This document shows, in pieces, positions 7,748-16,169 of a stretch of 51,659 nucleotides of DNA. The stretch spans positions 1 through 51,659 of the forward strand of contig NZ_WOEZ01000007.1 in assembly GCF_013177735.1 (NCBI RefSeq), given 5' to 3'. A model generated the notes under the pieces. The model was not told the DNA's origin. It did not search any database and saw only the letters and a list, made by a program, of their open reading frames with translations. The DNA comes from Paraburkholderia elongata (lineage in GTDB: Bacteria > Pseudomonadota > Gammaproteobacteria > Burkholderiales > Burkholderiaceae). How positions within the stretch are numbered: position 1 is the stretch's first letter; every line of letters starts with the position of its first letter. A program made the position numbers and the translations under genes.

Positions 7748-7990
7748 ATGCCCATCATTGCCCGGATCGACGGGCTGATCGTGGTCATCTACCCTCACGA
7801 TCACGCTCCGCCTCATGTTCATGTTCTCGGTCCGGATGGTGAGATTATCTTTATCTTGAATTGTCCCGACGGCCCGGTTTCCATCCGCGAGGCTCGAGGG
7901 TATTCAGAACGCGAAGCGCGCCGACTGGCAAAACGCATTAACGAAATGGTGCCGTTCCTGTGCTCCGCATGGAAAGGAATCCACTCATGA
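7748..7990 (+). CDS. DUF4160 domain protein
   Basis: An 80-residue protein, MPIIARIDGLIVVIYPHDHAPPHVHV, with the DUF4160 hallmark: a hydrophobic strand then DHxPPHxHV, followed by GEIIFIL and REARGYSEREARRLAKRINE. The family is small, alpha/beta, and usually encoded next to a DUF2442 protein, as here. Such pairs have been proposed as toxin-antitoxin-like modules, but the activity is not settled as far as I know. I chose ATG 7748 rather than 7739 because 7739 lies inside the -10 box and the family begins at MP-I. The stop overlaps the next start as ATGA. Confidence 0.8.
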   Translation: MPIIARIDGLIVVIYPHDHAPPHVHVLGPDGEIIFILNCPDGPVSIREARGYSEREARRLAKRINEMVPFLCSAWKGIHS

Positions 7991-8388
7991 GCAGCAGCGA
8001 AGAATGGCGGCTCGCGCGGGAACGCGGCGCCGAAACCGCCAAGCGTCCCGCCGCGCGCAGCGCATGTTATAAGCCGCGCACTAAGCGGCTCGAAATCACA
8101 CTGACCAATGACATTTCGCTGCTGGTGCCAGTCGCCTATATCGAGGGTTTGCACAACGCGTCGGCAGCGGATTTGCGCTCGATTGAGATTTTCGGTCTCG
8201 GTTCGGCGCTCGTTTTTCCGGCGCTCGACGTCGTGGTGTCGGTGCATGGCCTTATCGACGGTGTATTCGGCTCGAAAGCATGGATGCGCGATATCGGCCG
8301 CAGCGGCGGTAGCGTGAAATCCGAGGCGAAATCGGCGGCTGCCCGCGAGAACGGCAAGAAAGGTGGCCGTCCGCGAAAGGCTGCGTGA
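7987..8388 (+). CDS. DUF2442 domain protein with basic tail
   Basis: A 133-residue protein starting at 7987, four bases inside the previous gene (ATGA overlap), with an AAGGA site upstream. The middle (TKRLEITLTNDISLLVPVAYIEGLHNASAADLRSIEI, then LVFPALDVVVSVHGLIDGVFG) is a DUF2442 fold, known from structures as a small domain related to NE0471. The C-terminus adds SAAARENGKKGGRPRKAA, a basic tail with a GRPRK AT-hook-like element, suggesting DNA contact. With DUF4160 it forms a two-gene unit. Role unknown; a DNA-binding antitoxin-like partner is the most natural guess. Confidence 0.8.
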   Translation: MSSSEEWRLARERGAETAKRPAARSACYKPRTKRLEITLTNDISLLVPVAYIEGLHNASAADLRSIEIFGLGSALVFPALDVVVSVHGLIDGVFGSKAWMRDIGRSGGSVKSEAKSAAARENGKKGGRPRKAA

Positions 8389-8427
8389 GGCTTACCACCC
8401 CAAAGTGCGCGCCGCCTGAACCGGAGG

Positions 8428-9069
8428 TCAGTGGAGGATCGGCGGCAACGAGCCGCTGCTGGCGGTAGCCTGATTAGCGGTTGCGGCCGCGGGACTCGCC
8501 GTTACGTTTGCGGCCTTGGCAGGCGCGCTCGTGTGGACGACAGCCGGTTTGGCCGCGCCGGTTTTCGCCGCCACCTTGACCACATGGGCATGCGCTGTAT
8601 GGCCTTGAACCAGGTTGGCGTGCATGATCCTGCCTTGACCCGGTTTCGCCTGAGCAATTTGTGCGTGCGGCTTTTTAACCTGCGCCACTACGGCTGGGGC
8701 TGGCTTCGACTTAGGCTTGCCAGCGCTCTTGACCACGCCGCCGTGGCTAACATTCTTAGCCGCAACCTTCTTCACGTCGCCATGCGCTGCCGCGACCTTC
8801 TTCACGCCGCCGTGCACTGCCGGCCGGGCACCGTTCTTCGACGCCGACGCAACCCGCTGCGCGCCATGCTGACCGCTCGCCGCGTGCTTCAAACCTGCCT
8901 TCGCGCCGGCGGTAGACTTAACCTTGGCGGCACCCGCCGTTTTCTTTGCGTGCTTCGCCGCATGCCCGATCGACTCGGGCGGATTCCACACTTCCGCATA
9001 ACCCGCAGCCATTGCCGCACCGGACACACACCACACTGCAACTGCCGTTGCTACTGCTCGAACCCACAT
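8428..9069 (-). CDS. Secreted Ala/Lys/His-rich low-complexity protein
   Basis: I do not recognise a family. From the ATG at 9069, with AGGAG sites just upstream, the product is 213 residues: a signal peptide (MWVRAVATAVAVWCVSGAAMAAG, cleavage after AMA) and a mature chain rich in Ala, Lys, His, Val and Gly with almost no acidic residues. Loose repeats are visible, such as HGGVKKVAA, HGDVKKVAA and SHGGVVKSAG, then AHAHVVKVAAKTGAAKP. The composition (strongly basic, His-rich) suggests binding to nucleic acid, anionic polymer or metal in the envelope, but that is a guess. It is a genuine gene by signal peptide and start site, though the long antisense frame over it warrants caution. Confidence 0.6.
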   Translation of the reverse strand: MWVRAVATAVAVWCVSGAAMAAGYAEVWNPPESIGHAAKHAKKTAGAAKVKSTAGAKAGLKHAASGQHGAQRVASASKNGARPAVHGGVKKVAAAHGDVKKVAAKNVSHGGVVKSAGKPKSKPAPAVVAQVKKPHAQIAQAKPGQGRIMHANLVQGHTAHAHVVKVAAKTGAAKPAVVHTSAPAKAANVTASPAAATANQATASSGSLPPILH

Positions 9070-9120
9070 CTCCTGCTTCTCCTGATATTCGGCTTCATAA
9101 CGAGCCGGGATTATATTCTC

Positions 9121-9148
9121 TTGCAAAAATCCATTTTTAGACTAATAT
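9121..9148 (+). promoter_or_regulatory. Putative promoter of the antitoxin/RES operon
   Basis: TTGCAA at 9121-9126 is followed after 16 bases by TAATAT at 9143-9148, in an AT-rich stretch. It precedes the antitoxin start at 9182. An AAGGA ribosome-binding element lies at about 9166-9170, somewhat far from the ATG. Confidence 0.4.
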
Positions 9149-9181
9149 CAATTTCAAGTACAGATAAGGACTTACCCACTC

Positions 9182-9619
9182 ATGGCTCACGCTGCCCGCG
9201 CCACTCAGCCCGAACCGCCAATCCGCCGGCCGGTTTCGGAACCCACGCTCACGGAAATGTCGGCGGCAGGCCTGCGCGCGTTCTTCAACATCGCGCGAGA
9301 CTGGGACTTGAGCGCCGAAGAGCAGATTGTCTTGCTCGGCTCGCCGGGCCGCTCCACCTACTTCAAATGGAAATCCGCACCGCAGACAGCACGGCTGGGG
9401 CGCGACACGCTGGAACGCCTGTCGCTGCTGCTTGGCATCTATAAGGCGCTGCAAATCCTGCTGCCACAGCCCAGCGCCGCCGACACCTGGATCAAGCGCC
9501 CCAACAGCGCGCCGCCGTTCGGCGGCCGCCGCGCGCTGGACCGCATGCTGGCCGGCAATATTAGCGATCTCGTGGCCGTGCGCCAGTATCTCGACGCAAT
9601 GCGAGGCGGCTGGGCGTGA
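9182..9619 (+). CDS. Xre/MbcA/ParS-type antitoxin
   Basis: A 145-residue protein of the Xre-MbcA-ParS toxin-binding antitoxin family. The N-terminal part (LTEMSAAGLRAFFNIARDWDLSAEEQIVLLGSPGRSTYFKWK) is the degenerate Xre-like helix-turn-helix. The part from about residue 68 (LGRDTLERLSLLLGIYKALQILLP ... ADTWIKRPNSAPPFGGRRALDRMLAGNISDLVAVRQYLDAMRGGW) is the DUF2384/MbcA-ParS domain that covers the toxin active site. It neutralises the RES toxin encoded by the next gene and probably represses the operon. The stop overlaps the toxin GTG start by four bases. Confidence 0.9.
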   Translation: MAHAARATQPEPPIRRPVSEPTLTEMSAAGLRAFFNIARDWDLSAEEQIVLLGSPGRSTYFKWKSAPQTARLGRDTLERLSLLLGIYKALQILLPQPSAADTWIKRPNSAPPFGGRRALDRMLAGNISDLVAVRQYLDAMRGGWA

Positions 9620-10317
9620 CACAACCGCATTGGCAGGACCGCTGGCGCAGCGCGCCGCTCGACTGGTCGCCCGCGTATCGCGTGATTCCGACGCGCTTTC
9701 CGGCCGTCAATCTGTTCGACCGGGTCGCATCGCCGGAAGATTTCGACGCCCTCTACGCGCTCGAAGCGATGACCAACGACCGCTTACGCACCGAAGTCGG
9801 CGAACTCGATCTCATACCACGCGAAGAGCGCCGTTTCGGCCCGGGATACGGACCGATCATGGCCGCACTGACGCACTTGAATCCGCTCGGCAGCCGCTTC
9901 TCGGACGGCACGTATGGCGTGTTCTATTGCGCCCGCTCGCGGGCTACTGCGATCGCCGAGACGCGCTATCACACGGGGAAATTTCTGGAGGCGACCGCCG
10001 AGCCACCCATGCGGCAGCAGATGCGCCTCTACACCGTGGTGGCGCAAGGCAACGTGGTCGATATCCGCAGCGACGAATCGCTCGATCTGGCGGTCCTGTC
10101 GCCCGACGACTATCTCGCCGGACAATCGCTCGGCCGTACCGTGCGCGAGGCCGGTGCGCCGGGCATCGTGTATCCATCGGTGCGAGATGATGAAGGCGAG
10201 TGCCTCGCTGCGTTCAGAACCACGCTGCTGCGCGACTGCCATCACGCGGCGTATCTGGAATACAACTGGAACGGCACGCGCATCGATCTGGTGTTCGAGC
10301 TCAATCAGGTGGGCTAG
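9616..10317 (+). CDS. RES domain toxin (NAD+-targeting)
   Basis: A 233-residue RES family protein starting with GTG at 9616 inside the antitoxin stop. The family-defining Arg, Glu and Ser regions are present: AYRVIPTRFPAVNLFDRV, then NPLGSRFSDGTYGVFYCARSRATAIAETRYH, and GAPGIVYPSVRDDEG. Characterised RES toxins break down NAD+ by hydrolysis or phosphorolysis and stop growth until the antitoxin is restored. This fits a type II toxin-antitoxin module with the Xre-like gene upstream. The conserved residues look intact, so activity is likely. Confidence 0.9.
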   Translation: MTQPHWQDRWRSAPLDWSPAYRVIPTRFPAVNLFDRVASPEDFDALYALEAMTNDRLRTEVGELDLIPREERRFGPGYGPIMAALTHLNPLGSRFSDGTYGVFYCARSRATAIAETRYHTGKFLEATAEPPMRQQMRLYTVVAQGNVVDIRSDESLDLAVLSPDDYLAGQSLGRTVREAGAPGIVYPSVRDDEGECLAAFRTTLLRDCHHAAYLEYNWNGTRIDLVFELNQVG

Positions 10318-10342
10318 AAGACTCGAAACAAGCTCGAAACAA

Positions 10343-11128
10343 TCAAGGCAAAGCCAGCGCCGCCGCCCCGCTCTCCCGCGCCGCCTCGACCGAGATCGAC
10401 CAGCGCCGCAATGCCTGAGGCTCGACAATCGTCAGCTTGCCGCCGGGCCCGAATGCGCCGGTGTCGATGAACACCTGTGAGCCGATCTGCTGGATGTCGC
10501 GCATCGGTGTATGGCCGCAATAAGTCAGCGAAAGGCCGCGCTGCCGCTGCGGATCGCCGTTGCCCAAGGCCAGATCGCGCCCCCACAGCAATTGCTGGCG
10601 CGTTTCGGCGGAAAAATTCCCGGCGTCGAGTTCGGCATCCGAGCCGAAAAATTCTGCATGCAGAATATTGAAGCGCTCCTTACCGCTGCCAACCACTCGC
10701 ACGAGCGGCAGTGGCCGCAGCAGTTCGGCGTACTGCTGCAAGCGTTCGTCGGATACATTCGCCGCCCATATCCCGCCGATTCCATACCACCACTGGCGCC
10801 GCAAGCGCCCATCGGCGACAGCGCACAAGGTGTCTTCGTGATTGCCGAGCACCGCGTAAAACCACGGCTTGTCGAGCAGGGTCAAAGCCTGCTCGGAATG
10901 TTCGCCGCGGTCCACCAGATCGCCGACCGAAAAGAGCCGGTCGCGCGCCGGGTCGAACGCGATGTCGCGCAGCAGATAGCGCAATGCATCGACACAGCCA
11001 TGCAAATCGCCCACGACAAAGTCGCGGCCGCTCGGATTGGCCGAATGATGCTGCACGGGGTTGACGAGTACGGAAGCCATGCGCTCATGATAGTGCGGCA
11101 TGCGCAAGTGCGTATGCGCGTTGCCCAT
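10343..11128 (-). CDS. Metallophosphatase of the PrpA/ApaH-like group
   Basis: A 261-residue calcineurin-like phosphoesterase. The metal-binding signatures come in order: GDLHGCVDAL (GDxHG), GDLVDRGEHS (GDxxDRG), LGNHEDTL (GNHE), and later NILHAEF and YCGHTPM (C-terminal His residues). This order is shared by bacterial Ser/Thr phosphatases such as PrpA/PrpB and by ApaH. Length favours the PrpA-like phosphatases. The start is uncertain: 11128 (used here), or ATG codons at 11101 or 11080, since the first 30 residues lie outside the conserved domain. It ends 25 bases from the RES gene, converging with it. Confidence 0.85.
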   Translation of the reverse strand: MGNAHTHLRMPHYHERMASVLVNPVQHHSANPSGRDFVVGDLHGCVDALRYLLRDIAFDPARDRLFSVGDLVDRGEHSEQALTLLDKPWFYAVLGNHEDTLCAVADGRLRRQWWYGIGGIWAANVSDERLQQYAELLRPLPLVRVVGSGKERFNILHAEFFGSDAELDAGNFSAETRQQLLWGRDLALGNGDPQRQRGLSLTYCGHTPMRDIQQIGSQVFIDTGAFGPGGKLTIVEPQALRRWSISVEAARESGAAALALP

Positions 11129-11228
11129 CTTTTCGTGGTGCCCCGCGTCATCGAAATGACGTAGAAACGACGCAAAAACGGCGCGTCCCCGGCAGAACTT
11201 ACCGGAAAACGCACCGTCCGCGCAGTAT

Positions 11229-12656
11229 TTATTGCTGTGCGCGCAGTTTGGCCACCTGATCCACTGTCACCGTGGACTGAGGATTGCCGAACTGTTTGGT
11301 CACGTAGTTGGTGATAGCCGCCACCTGATCGTCGGTGAGCTGGGTGCCGAACGCGGGCATCAGCACGTCAGCCTGTTTCGTCGTACGACTGACGCCGTGC
11401 AGGATCACCATCGCCAGATTGTTGGCGTCGCTCGCGCCGACCGCCGAATTGTGGATCAGCGATGGATACGCGCCCGGCTCGCTTGCGCCGACGCCCTGAC
11501 CGGTCCAGTTATGGCACGTCGCGCAATTGGCGATGAACAGTTGCGCACCGTTCACCGCATTGATCGTGGTGCCGCGCAACGCGGTGACGTCGTCGACGGC
11601 GGGATTGCCCCACTGGTCGCGCGGCCGCGATTCTCCGCCGTTGATCGGCGGAACCGAGTGCAGATACGTGACGATCGAGCCGACGTCCTCGCGCGTCAGA
11701 TACTGCGTGCTGTCAGTCACCACCTCGGCCATTGGGCCCGCCGCATTGGCGCGGCCGGGCGCCGCGCCGGTCGACAGATACGCCGCCAGTTCGTCATCGC
11801 TCCAGTTGCCCACGCCGCTGTTCTTGTCCGGCGTAATGTTGTACGCATGCCAGCCGGCCTGCACCGCGCCGGAAAAGCGCGAACTCATCTTCAAACCCTG
11901 CATGAAATTGCGCGGCGTATGGCATTCCTCGCAATGCGCGAGACCTTGGACCAGATACGCGCCGCGATTCAACTCGGCGCTTTGCTTCGGGTCGGGGACG
12001 AAGCGGCCTTCGTCGAAATTGAACAGATTCCAGAACACCATCAGCCAGCGCAGGTTGAAGGGGAATTTCAGGGTATTGCTCGGCGGTGCATAGTGGATCG
12101 GCGTCAGCGTGTTCAGATACGCGCGAATCGCCAGCACGTCCTGATCAGTGACCTTGGTGTACTCCACGTACGGGAAGGCCGGATACAGCCGCTCGCCGCT
12201 CTTGCCGACGCCCTCATGCATCGCGCGCAGAAAATCGGCGTCGCTCCATTGCCCGATGCCGGTGTCTGGATCGGGCGTGATGTTGGGTGTCACGATCGTG
12301 CCAACCGGCGTGTTGATCGGCAGGCCGCCCGCAAACGGGCGTGCTTTGTCAGCCGTGTGGCAGGCGGCGCAGTCGCCGACGCGCGCAAGATATTCACCGC
12401 GTTTCACGAGATCGCTGCTGGCCACCGCCGTCGGTGTGGCCGCCGCATCGGCCGGTTGCGAGGCGTCGTCCGCGCGGGCCTGCGTGATCGGCAGCTCGTC
12501 GTTATGTCGCGCAGCGGGACCATGCACTTCGTGCCAGGCGACATACAGCGCGAACAGCGAAAAGACGGTCGCCAGCGTCGCCACCCGGAAGCGACGAGGA
12601 CGTGTGTTCTGGACCAGCGCATCGGCCGGCTGCACGTGAGAGATATTCTTCGTCAT
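11229..12656 (-). CDS. Triheme cytochrome c subunit of membrane-bound dehydrogenase
   Basis: A 475-residue cytochrome c with three CXXCH heme sites: CAACH (96-100), CEECH (242-246) and CATCH (378-382). An N-terminal hydrophobic segment (residues about 25-41, VATLATVFSLFALYVAW) anchors or exports it. The layout matches the cytochrome subunits of gluconate-, sorbitol- and alcohol-dehydrogenase complexes, which pass electrons from the FAD subunit to ubiquinone or oxidase in the periplasm. It is the last gene of a three-gene unit, beginning 20 bases after the GMC gene ends. Confidence 0.93.
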   Translation of the reverse strand: MTKNISHVQPADALVQNTRPRRFRVATLATVFSLFALYVAWHEVHGPAARHNDELPITQARADDASQPADAAATPTAVASSDLVKRGEYLARVGDCAACHTADKARPFAGGLPINTPVGTIVTPNITPDPDTGIGQWSDADFLRAMHEGVGKSGERLYPAFPYVEYTKVTDQDVLAIRAYLNTLTPIHYAPPSNTLKFPFNLRWLMVFWNLFNFDEGRFVPDPKQSAELNRGAYLVQGLAHCEECHTPRNFMQGLKMSSRFSGAVQAGWHAYNITPDKNSGVGNWSDDELAAYLSTGAAPGRANAAGPMAEVVTDSTQYLTREDVGSIVTYLHSVPPINGGESRPRDQWGNPAVDDVTALRGTTINAVNGAQLFIANCATCHNWTGQGVGASEPGAYPSLIHNSAVGASDANNLAMVILHGVSRTTKQADVLMPAFGTQLTDDQVAAITNYVTKQFGNPQSTVTVDQVAKLRAQQ

Positions 12657-12676
12657 TGTGGCTCTCCGTTCAGGAC

Positions 12677-14278
12677 TCAGATTTCACGCTTGAGCTTGTC
12701 GGCCAGTTTCAGCGACAAGGCAGCGATCGTCAGCGTGCAATTCACGGAGGCAGCAGTCGGCATCACGCCGCTGCTGGCGATGAACAGATTCGAGTGATCG
12801 TGCGTGCGGCAGTCGGCGTCGACGACCGAATCCCCAGGATCGCTGCCCATGATGGTGGTACCCATGATGTGGTTGTTCGGCGCGAACGTATCGTCGAACG
12901 AAACCTCGGCGCCGCGGAACAGCGAGGCGATCTGCGCATACAGTTCATGCGTGTTCGCCGCGCTCTTCTTCACGTAGTCGTTGATCGAGTAGTAGATCTC
13001 GGGCTGCGGAATGCCGAGCGCGTCCTTGTGATCCGCCGAGGGCACCACGCGGTTCTGCGGCTCCGGGAGATGCTCGTGAAAGCTGTTGATATTCAGCGTG
13101 CGCGACACGCGGTCGCGAATCTGCCGGTCGAGCTCGGCGCCGGTGAGGCCTTGTTTCAGCAGATCGGCGGTCACGCTCATGGTCGGCACGCCATTCGACA
13201 GATGCAGCTTTTTCGCCGCGTAATCGGAGCGGAACGCGCCGTCGCGGAAGTTGACGATCGAGGTCATCTCCATCGGCCCGCGTCCGGGCCAAAGCGGTTC
13301 ATTGGCGAGGAAGATGACACCCGTGCCCGGATGGTCCATCAGGTTACGGCCCACCTGATCGGAGCTGTTGCCGATGCCGTGCGGGAATTTGTCGGTAGTC
13401 GACATCAGCATCAGCTTCGGCGTTTCGATGCCGTTCGCGGCGAGCACGAACAGCTTGCCGGTCACGCGTGTGCTGTTGCCGTTCGGGTCCCTGTAGTGGA
13501 CTGCCGTGATGAGCCCTTTGTTGTCCGCTTCGACGCGGTACACGACCGCCTCGGGAATCAGCTTCGCGCCGGCCTGTTCGGCCTTCTCCGCATGCACCAC
13601 GCCGTTGTACATCGCCGCGATCGGGCAAATCGGCATGCAGTTGTTATTGCCGCAGCAGGTGGGCCGCGCGTCGTACGGACGGCTGTTACGCGCGACCGGT
13701 TCGGGTACCACCTTGAAGCCCTGTGCGTTGAGCACGTCGCTAAAGCGCTGATCCATGTACGACAGCGGCAACGCGCTCATCGGATAGGGCTTGGAGCGCG
13801 GCGAACCGAGATCGATCGTGCTGTCCGGCCCGGAAACGCCCAATTGCATTTCAGCCGCCAAATACCACGGCTCCAGCGTTTCATACGGATAAGGCCAATC
13901 ACGTCCCACGCCATACAGCTTGTGCAACTGGAAGTCCGACGGCAACAGCCGCCACGCAGCGGCCGCCCAGTGCCAGGTCGTGCCGCCGACCAGCCGCACA
14001 TACTGTGAGTTGTACGGATAGTCGCCCTTCTGGATCAGGTAATTGTTCGCGGGCGCGTACTCGGGATGCGGCGCGTACGCCGTGGAGGGATACGGCGTCG
14101 CGAAGTCGGACTTGACCGGCGAGTTGCGAAAGTTCTCGACGATCTGCCAGCGCGGAATACGCGGCCCGGCTTCGAGCAGAATCACCGATGCACCGGCCAA
14201 CGCCATCTGATGTGCAACCAGCCCACCTGCCACGCCCGACCCGACCACCACGATGTCGGCGGAATTTGAGTTTGCCAT
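12677..14278 (-). CDS. GMC family FAD-dependent dehydrogenase, large subunit
   Basis: A 533-residue glucose-methanol-choline oxidoreductase. It opens with the FAD Rossmann motif DIVVVGSGVAGGLVAHQMALAGASVILLEAGPR and carries the GMC-type VGGTTWHWAAAAWR block. A Cys cluster, CCGNNNCMPICPIAAMYN, is typical of the membrane-bound gluconate/sorbitol dehydrogenase group and may hold an Fe-S cluster. The C-terminus has the GMC end motif (NHIMGTTIMGSDP, then HDHSNLFIASSGVMPTAASVNCTLTIAAL) containing the active-site His. It oxidises a sugar, polyol or sugar acid in the periplasm; the substrate cannot be assigned. It has no signal peptide, so it probably leaves the cell bound to the small subunit. Confidence 0.93.
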   Translation of the reverse strand: MANSNSADIVVVGSGVAGGLVAHQMALAGASVILLEAGPRIPRWQIVENFRNSPVKSDFATPYPSTAYAPHPEYAPANNYLIQKGDYPYNSQYVRLVGGTTWHWAAAAWRLLPSDFQLHKLYGVGRDWPYPYETLEPWYLAAEMQLGVSGPDSTIDLGSPRSKPYPMSALPLSYMDQRFSDVLNAQGFKVVPEPVARNSRPYDARPTCCGNNNCMPICPIAAMYNGVVHAEKAEQAGAKLIPEAVVYRVEADNKGLITAVHYRDPNGNSTRVTGKLFVLAANGIETPKLMLMSTTDKFPHGIGNSSDQVGRNLMDHPGTGVIFLANEPLWPGRGPMEMTSIVNFRDGAFRSDYAAKKLHLSNGVPTMSVTADLLKQGLTGAELDRQIRDRVSRTLNINSFHEHLPEPQNRVVPSADHKDALGIPQPEIYYSINDYVKKSAANTHELYAQIASLFRGAEVSFDDTFAPNNHIMGTTIMGSDPGDSVVDADCRTHDHSNLFIASSGVMPTAASVNCTLTIAALSLKLADKLKREI

Positions 14279-14297
14279 TGTTGCCCTCTTATGTGTC

Positions 14298-14331
14298 GAC
14301 CAGAGTTGGCGCTAAAGCGCCAACTCTGGTC
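14298..14331. repeat. Perfect 16-bp hairpin between dehydrogenase subunit genes
   Basis: Two perfect inverted arms of 16 bases (GACCAGAGTTGGCGCT at 14298-14313 and its complement at 14316-14331) are separated by AA. On the minus-strand mRNA it forms a very stable hairpin ending about 19 bases before the GMC start codon, just upstream of its AGAGGG ribosome-binding site. No U-tract follows, so it is not a classic terminator. It may protect or process the message or tune expression of the GMC and cytochrome genes relative to the small subunit. Confidence 0.7.
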
Positions 14332-14455
14332 CCATGCACGATGGTTGTGCCGGCTTATCGTTGCTTGCTGGGCTCGCGTGCCGGCGTTTCGTCGAACGAC
14401 TCAATCGGGCGCTACGACGCTACGGCTTTACGGCACGCGCGAGAGGAAACCTCGT

Positions 14456-15127
14456 TCAGGCGGTCACCGGCTTCTGCGTCCAGTAGAACGGCACGTCGCG
14501 GCAATAGGACGGAATTGTCAGCACGTCCTTGACCGGCTCGAACATCAGCGCTTTTTCATAAGCGACCACGTCGACATGCGGCATGTCACCCACGAGACCG
14601 AGATACCACGCACGCATGATCGCGCTCACGGACTTGGCGAGCGCCGGCTGATCGGCCTGCAATGCCTGCGTGACGGTATCGGACGGCACACCGCCATGAC
14701 CTTGCAGCCACGTGTTGAGCGCGGCGACGTTCTGGGAGAACTGGCTGTCGGATTTGGCGAGGGCGTCGTAGACACGTTTGCCGAGCACGGCGTCGAAGCC
14801 CGTGCGACCGGTGAGACGTTGCGAGAGCGCGAGGAAGGCATCGAGTCCGCCGCCGGCGGGCGCATCGGCGAACGCCGGAGCGATCCACGAGAGCGAGCGG
14901 CCCGCGCCCGCAAACGCGAGCGCGGCGGCAGCGGCGCATGCGCCCAGCACCCATACCCTGCGTGAAGCCGAGAACGAAAACGAACGAAAGGATTGAAGCG
15001 AAGGCGACTGCGACGACCTCACCGAAGAAGGTAATGAAGAAGGCAGCGAAGGCGAAGTTAACGACGAAAACCCGGCCGAATGCGTCACTTCGTGGTGCGC
15101 ATCCTTATTCTCAAGAACATCTGTCAT
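14456..15127 (-). CDS. Small subunit of membrane-bound FAD dehydrogenase (sorbitol dehydrogenase-like)
   Basis: A 223-residue protein of the FAD-SLDH/gluconate-dehydrogenase gamma family. Residues about 1-50 are Ser-rich and polar, followed by a twin-Arg-like SASRRVWVLGACAAAAALAFAG segment, a plausible Tat signal that also exports the cofactor-bound GMC partner. The mature part contains FLALSQRLTGRTGFDAVLGKRVYDALAKSD and ends IMRAWYLGLVGDMPHVDVVAYEKALMF, the conserved block of this family. It is first in the operon; the GMC gene starts 177 bases downstream, after a strong hairpin. The N-terminus is longer than usual, so an internal start is possible. Confidence 0.85.
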   Translation of the reverse strand: MTDVLENKDAHHEVTHSAGFSSLTSPSLPSSLPSSVRSSQSPSLQSFRSFSFSASRRVWVLGACAAAAALAFAGAGRSLSWIAPAFADAPAGGGLDAFLALSQRLTGRTGFDAVLGKRVYDALAKSDSQFSQNVAALNTWLQGHGGVPSDTVTQALQADQPALAKSVSAIMRAWYLGLVGDMPHVDVVAYEKALMFEPVKDVLTIPSYCRDVPFYWTQKPVTA

Positions 15128-15505
15128 GGGGGCTCCAGATGGTGAGTCGATCGTGAGTCATTCTCAACGGGCAACGCGGCCGTGGCGTGATGCCGCTTGC
15201 GCGTTGCGTCGCGCGTTACGTCGATTTCTCTACCCCAAACCTAGTCTGGCGCCGCTTAAGCGGTCTTGTGTGGCTGCATGATTCCGATGCGAGCCGCATT
15301 ACGTTGTGCTGATGACAGCCTTGTGAAACAGCTTCAGTGTGCGGCGTGCAAGGCGAAAAGCGTACCGCCTGCCAATCGCCTTTCAACTGAAAGCGGCGCG
15401 CAAGGCCGTTGCGAAAGACTATAGCCTGTGATTCACCCGTTCGACAAATGGTGCCCGAAGCGCGAGTAGAATCCGCGACACAGACGGCCCTCCACTCTTG
15501 ATCCC
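15128..15505. other. Divergent intergenic region, no gene seen
   Basis: This 378-base gap should hold the promoters of the dehydrogenase operon (minus) and the DUF1345 gene (plus). The only structures noticed are a 12-base palindrome CCGCTTAAGCGG at 15252-15263 and the small inverted repeat CTTTCA-AC-TGAAAG near 15381-15394. No convincing promoter pair or small coding frame was found. Confidence 0.4.
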
Positions 15506-16168
15506 ATGCTCACAAAATATTATCCGCAGGTTCTTCGCAATCGACCACGCATGCTGATTGGCCTCGCCGTCGGCCTCGTGGCCGCGCTGGTGCTCCCCGA
15601 ACACGCTCGCCCCATGGTCCGTGTACTGGTCGGCTGGGACGCTGCGGTGTGGAGCTATCTCGCGCTGATCTGGGTGCACATGGCCGCCGCCGACGAAGGC
15701 CGGGTCCGCGAATTCTCGCGGCGCGACGATGAAAACGCGGGTGTGGTGCTGGTCGTGATCTGCGTCGCAACGATCGCCAGTATTGCCGCAATCGTGCTCG
15801 AACTGGCCTCGGCGAAGGGCACGGCCGGCGCGTCGACGCTGTGGCACTACCTGTTGACCGGCCTCACGATGTTCGGCGCGTGGTTCCTGATCCCGACCAT
15901 TTTCACCATGCACTACGCACGGCTTTACTACGACGAGGATGCAACGGAGACTGCGCTGCTGTTTCCCGACCACAAGCTCCAACCGAACTACTGGGACTTC
16001 CTGTACTTCTCGTTCACCATGGCGGTCGCCTCGCAAACCTCGGACGTCGTACTGCGCTCCCGCACGATTCGTCGCGCAGCGCTCGCGCAGTCGATCCTCT
16101 CGTTCTACTTCAACGTCGCCGTGCTCGGCTTGTGCGTGAACATCGCAGCGGGCCTGCTCGGCTCCTAG
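15506..16168 (+). CDS. DUF1345 family membrane protein
   Basis: A 220-residue inner-membrane protein with about five hydrophobic segments: residues about 17-30, 42-58, 78-97, 108-125 and 194-217. The DUF1345 signature is clear in the second half: [11 protein letters not shown], then [31 protein letters not shown]. The function of this family is unknown to me. It stands alone; a stem-loop follows directly after the stop. The ATG at 15506 lacks a strong ribosome-binding site, but the protein begins with the family's typical basic N-terminus. Confidence 0.88.
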   Translation: MLTKYYPQVLRNRPRMLIGLAVGLVAALVLPEHARPMVRVLVGWDAAVWSYLALIWVHMAAADEGRVREFSRRDDENAGVVLVVICVATIASIAAIVLELASAKGTAGASTLWHYLLTGLTMFGAWFLIPTIFTMHYARLYYDEDATETALLFPDHKLQPNYWDFLYFSFTMAVASQTSDVVLRSRTIRRAALAQSILSFYFNVAVLGLCVNIAAGLLGS

Positions 16169-16169
16169 C

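Noticed and set aside
11232..14008. Two long plus-strand frames over the cytochrome c and GMC genes
   Set aside because: The minus-strand genes carry heme sites and FAD motifs; the plus-strand products have no domain signs.
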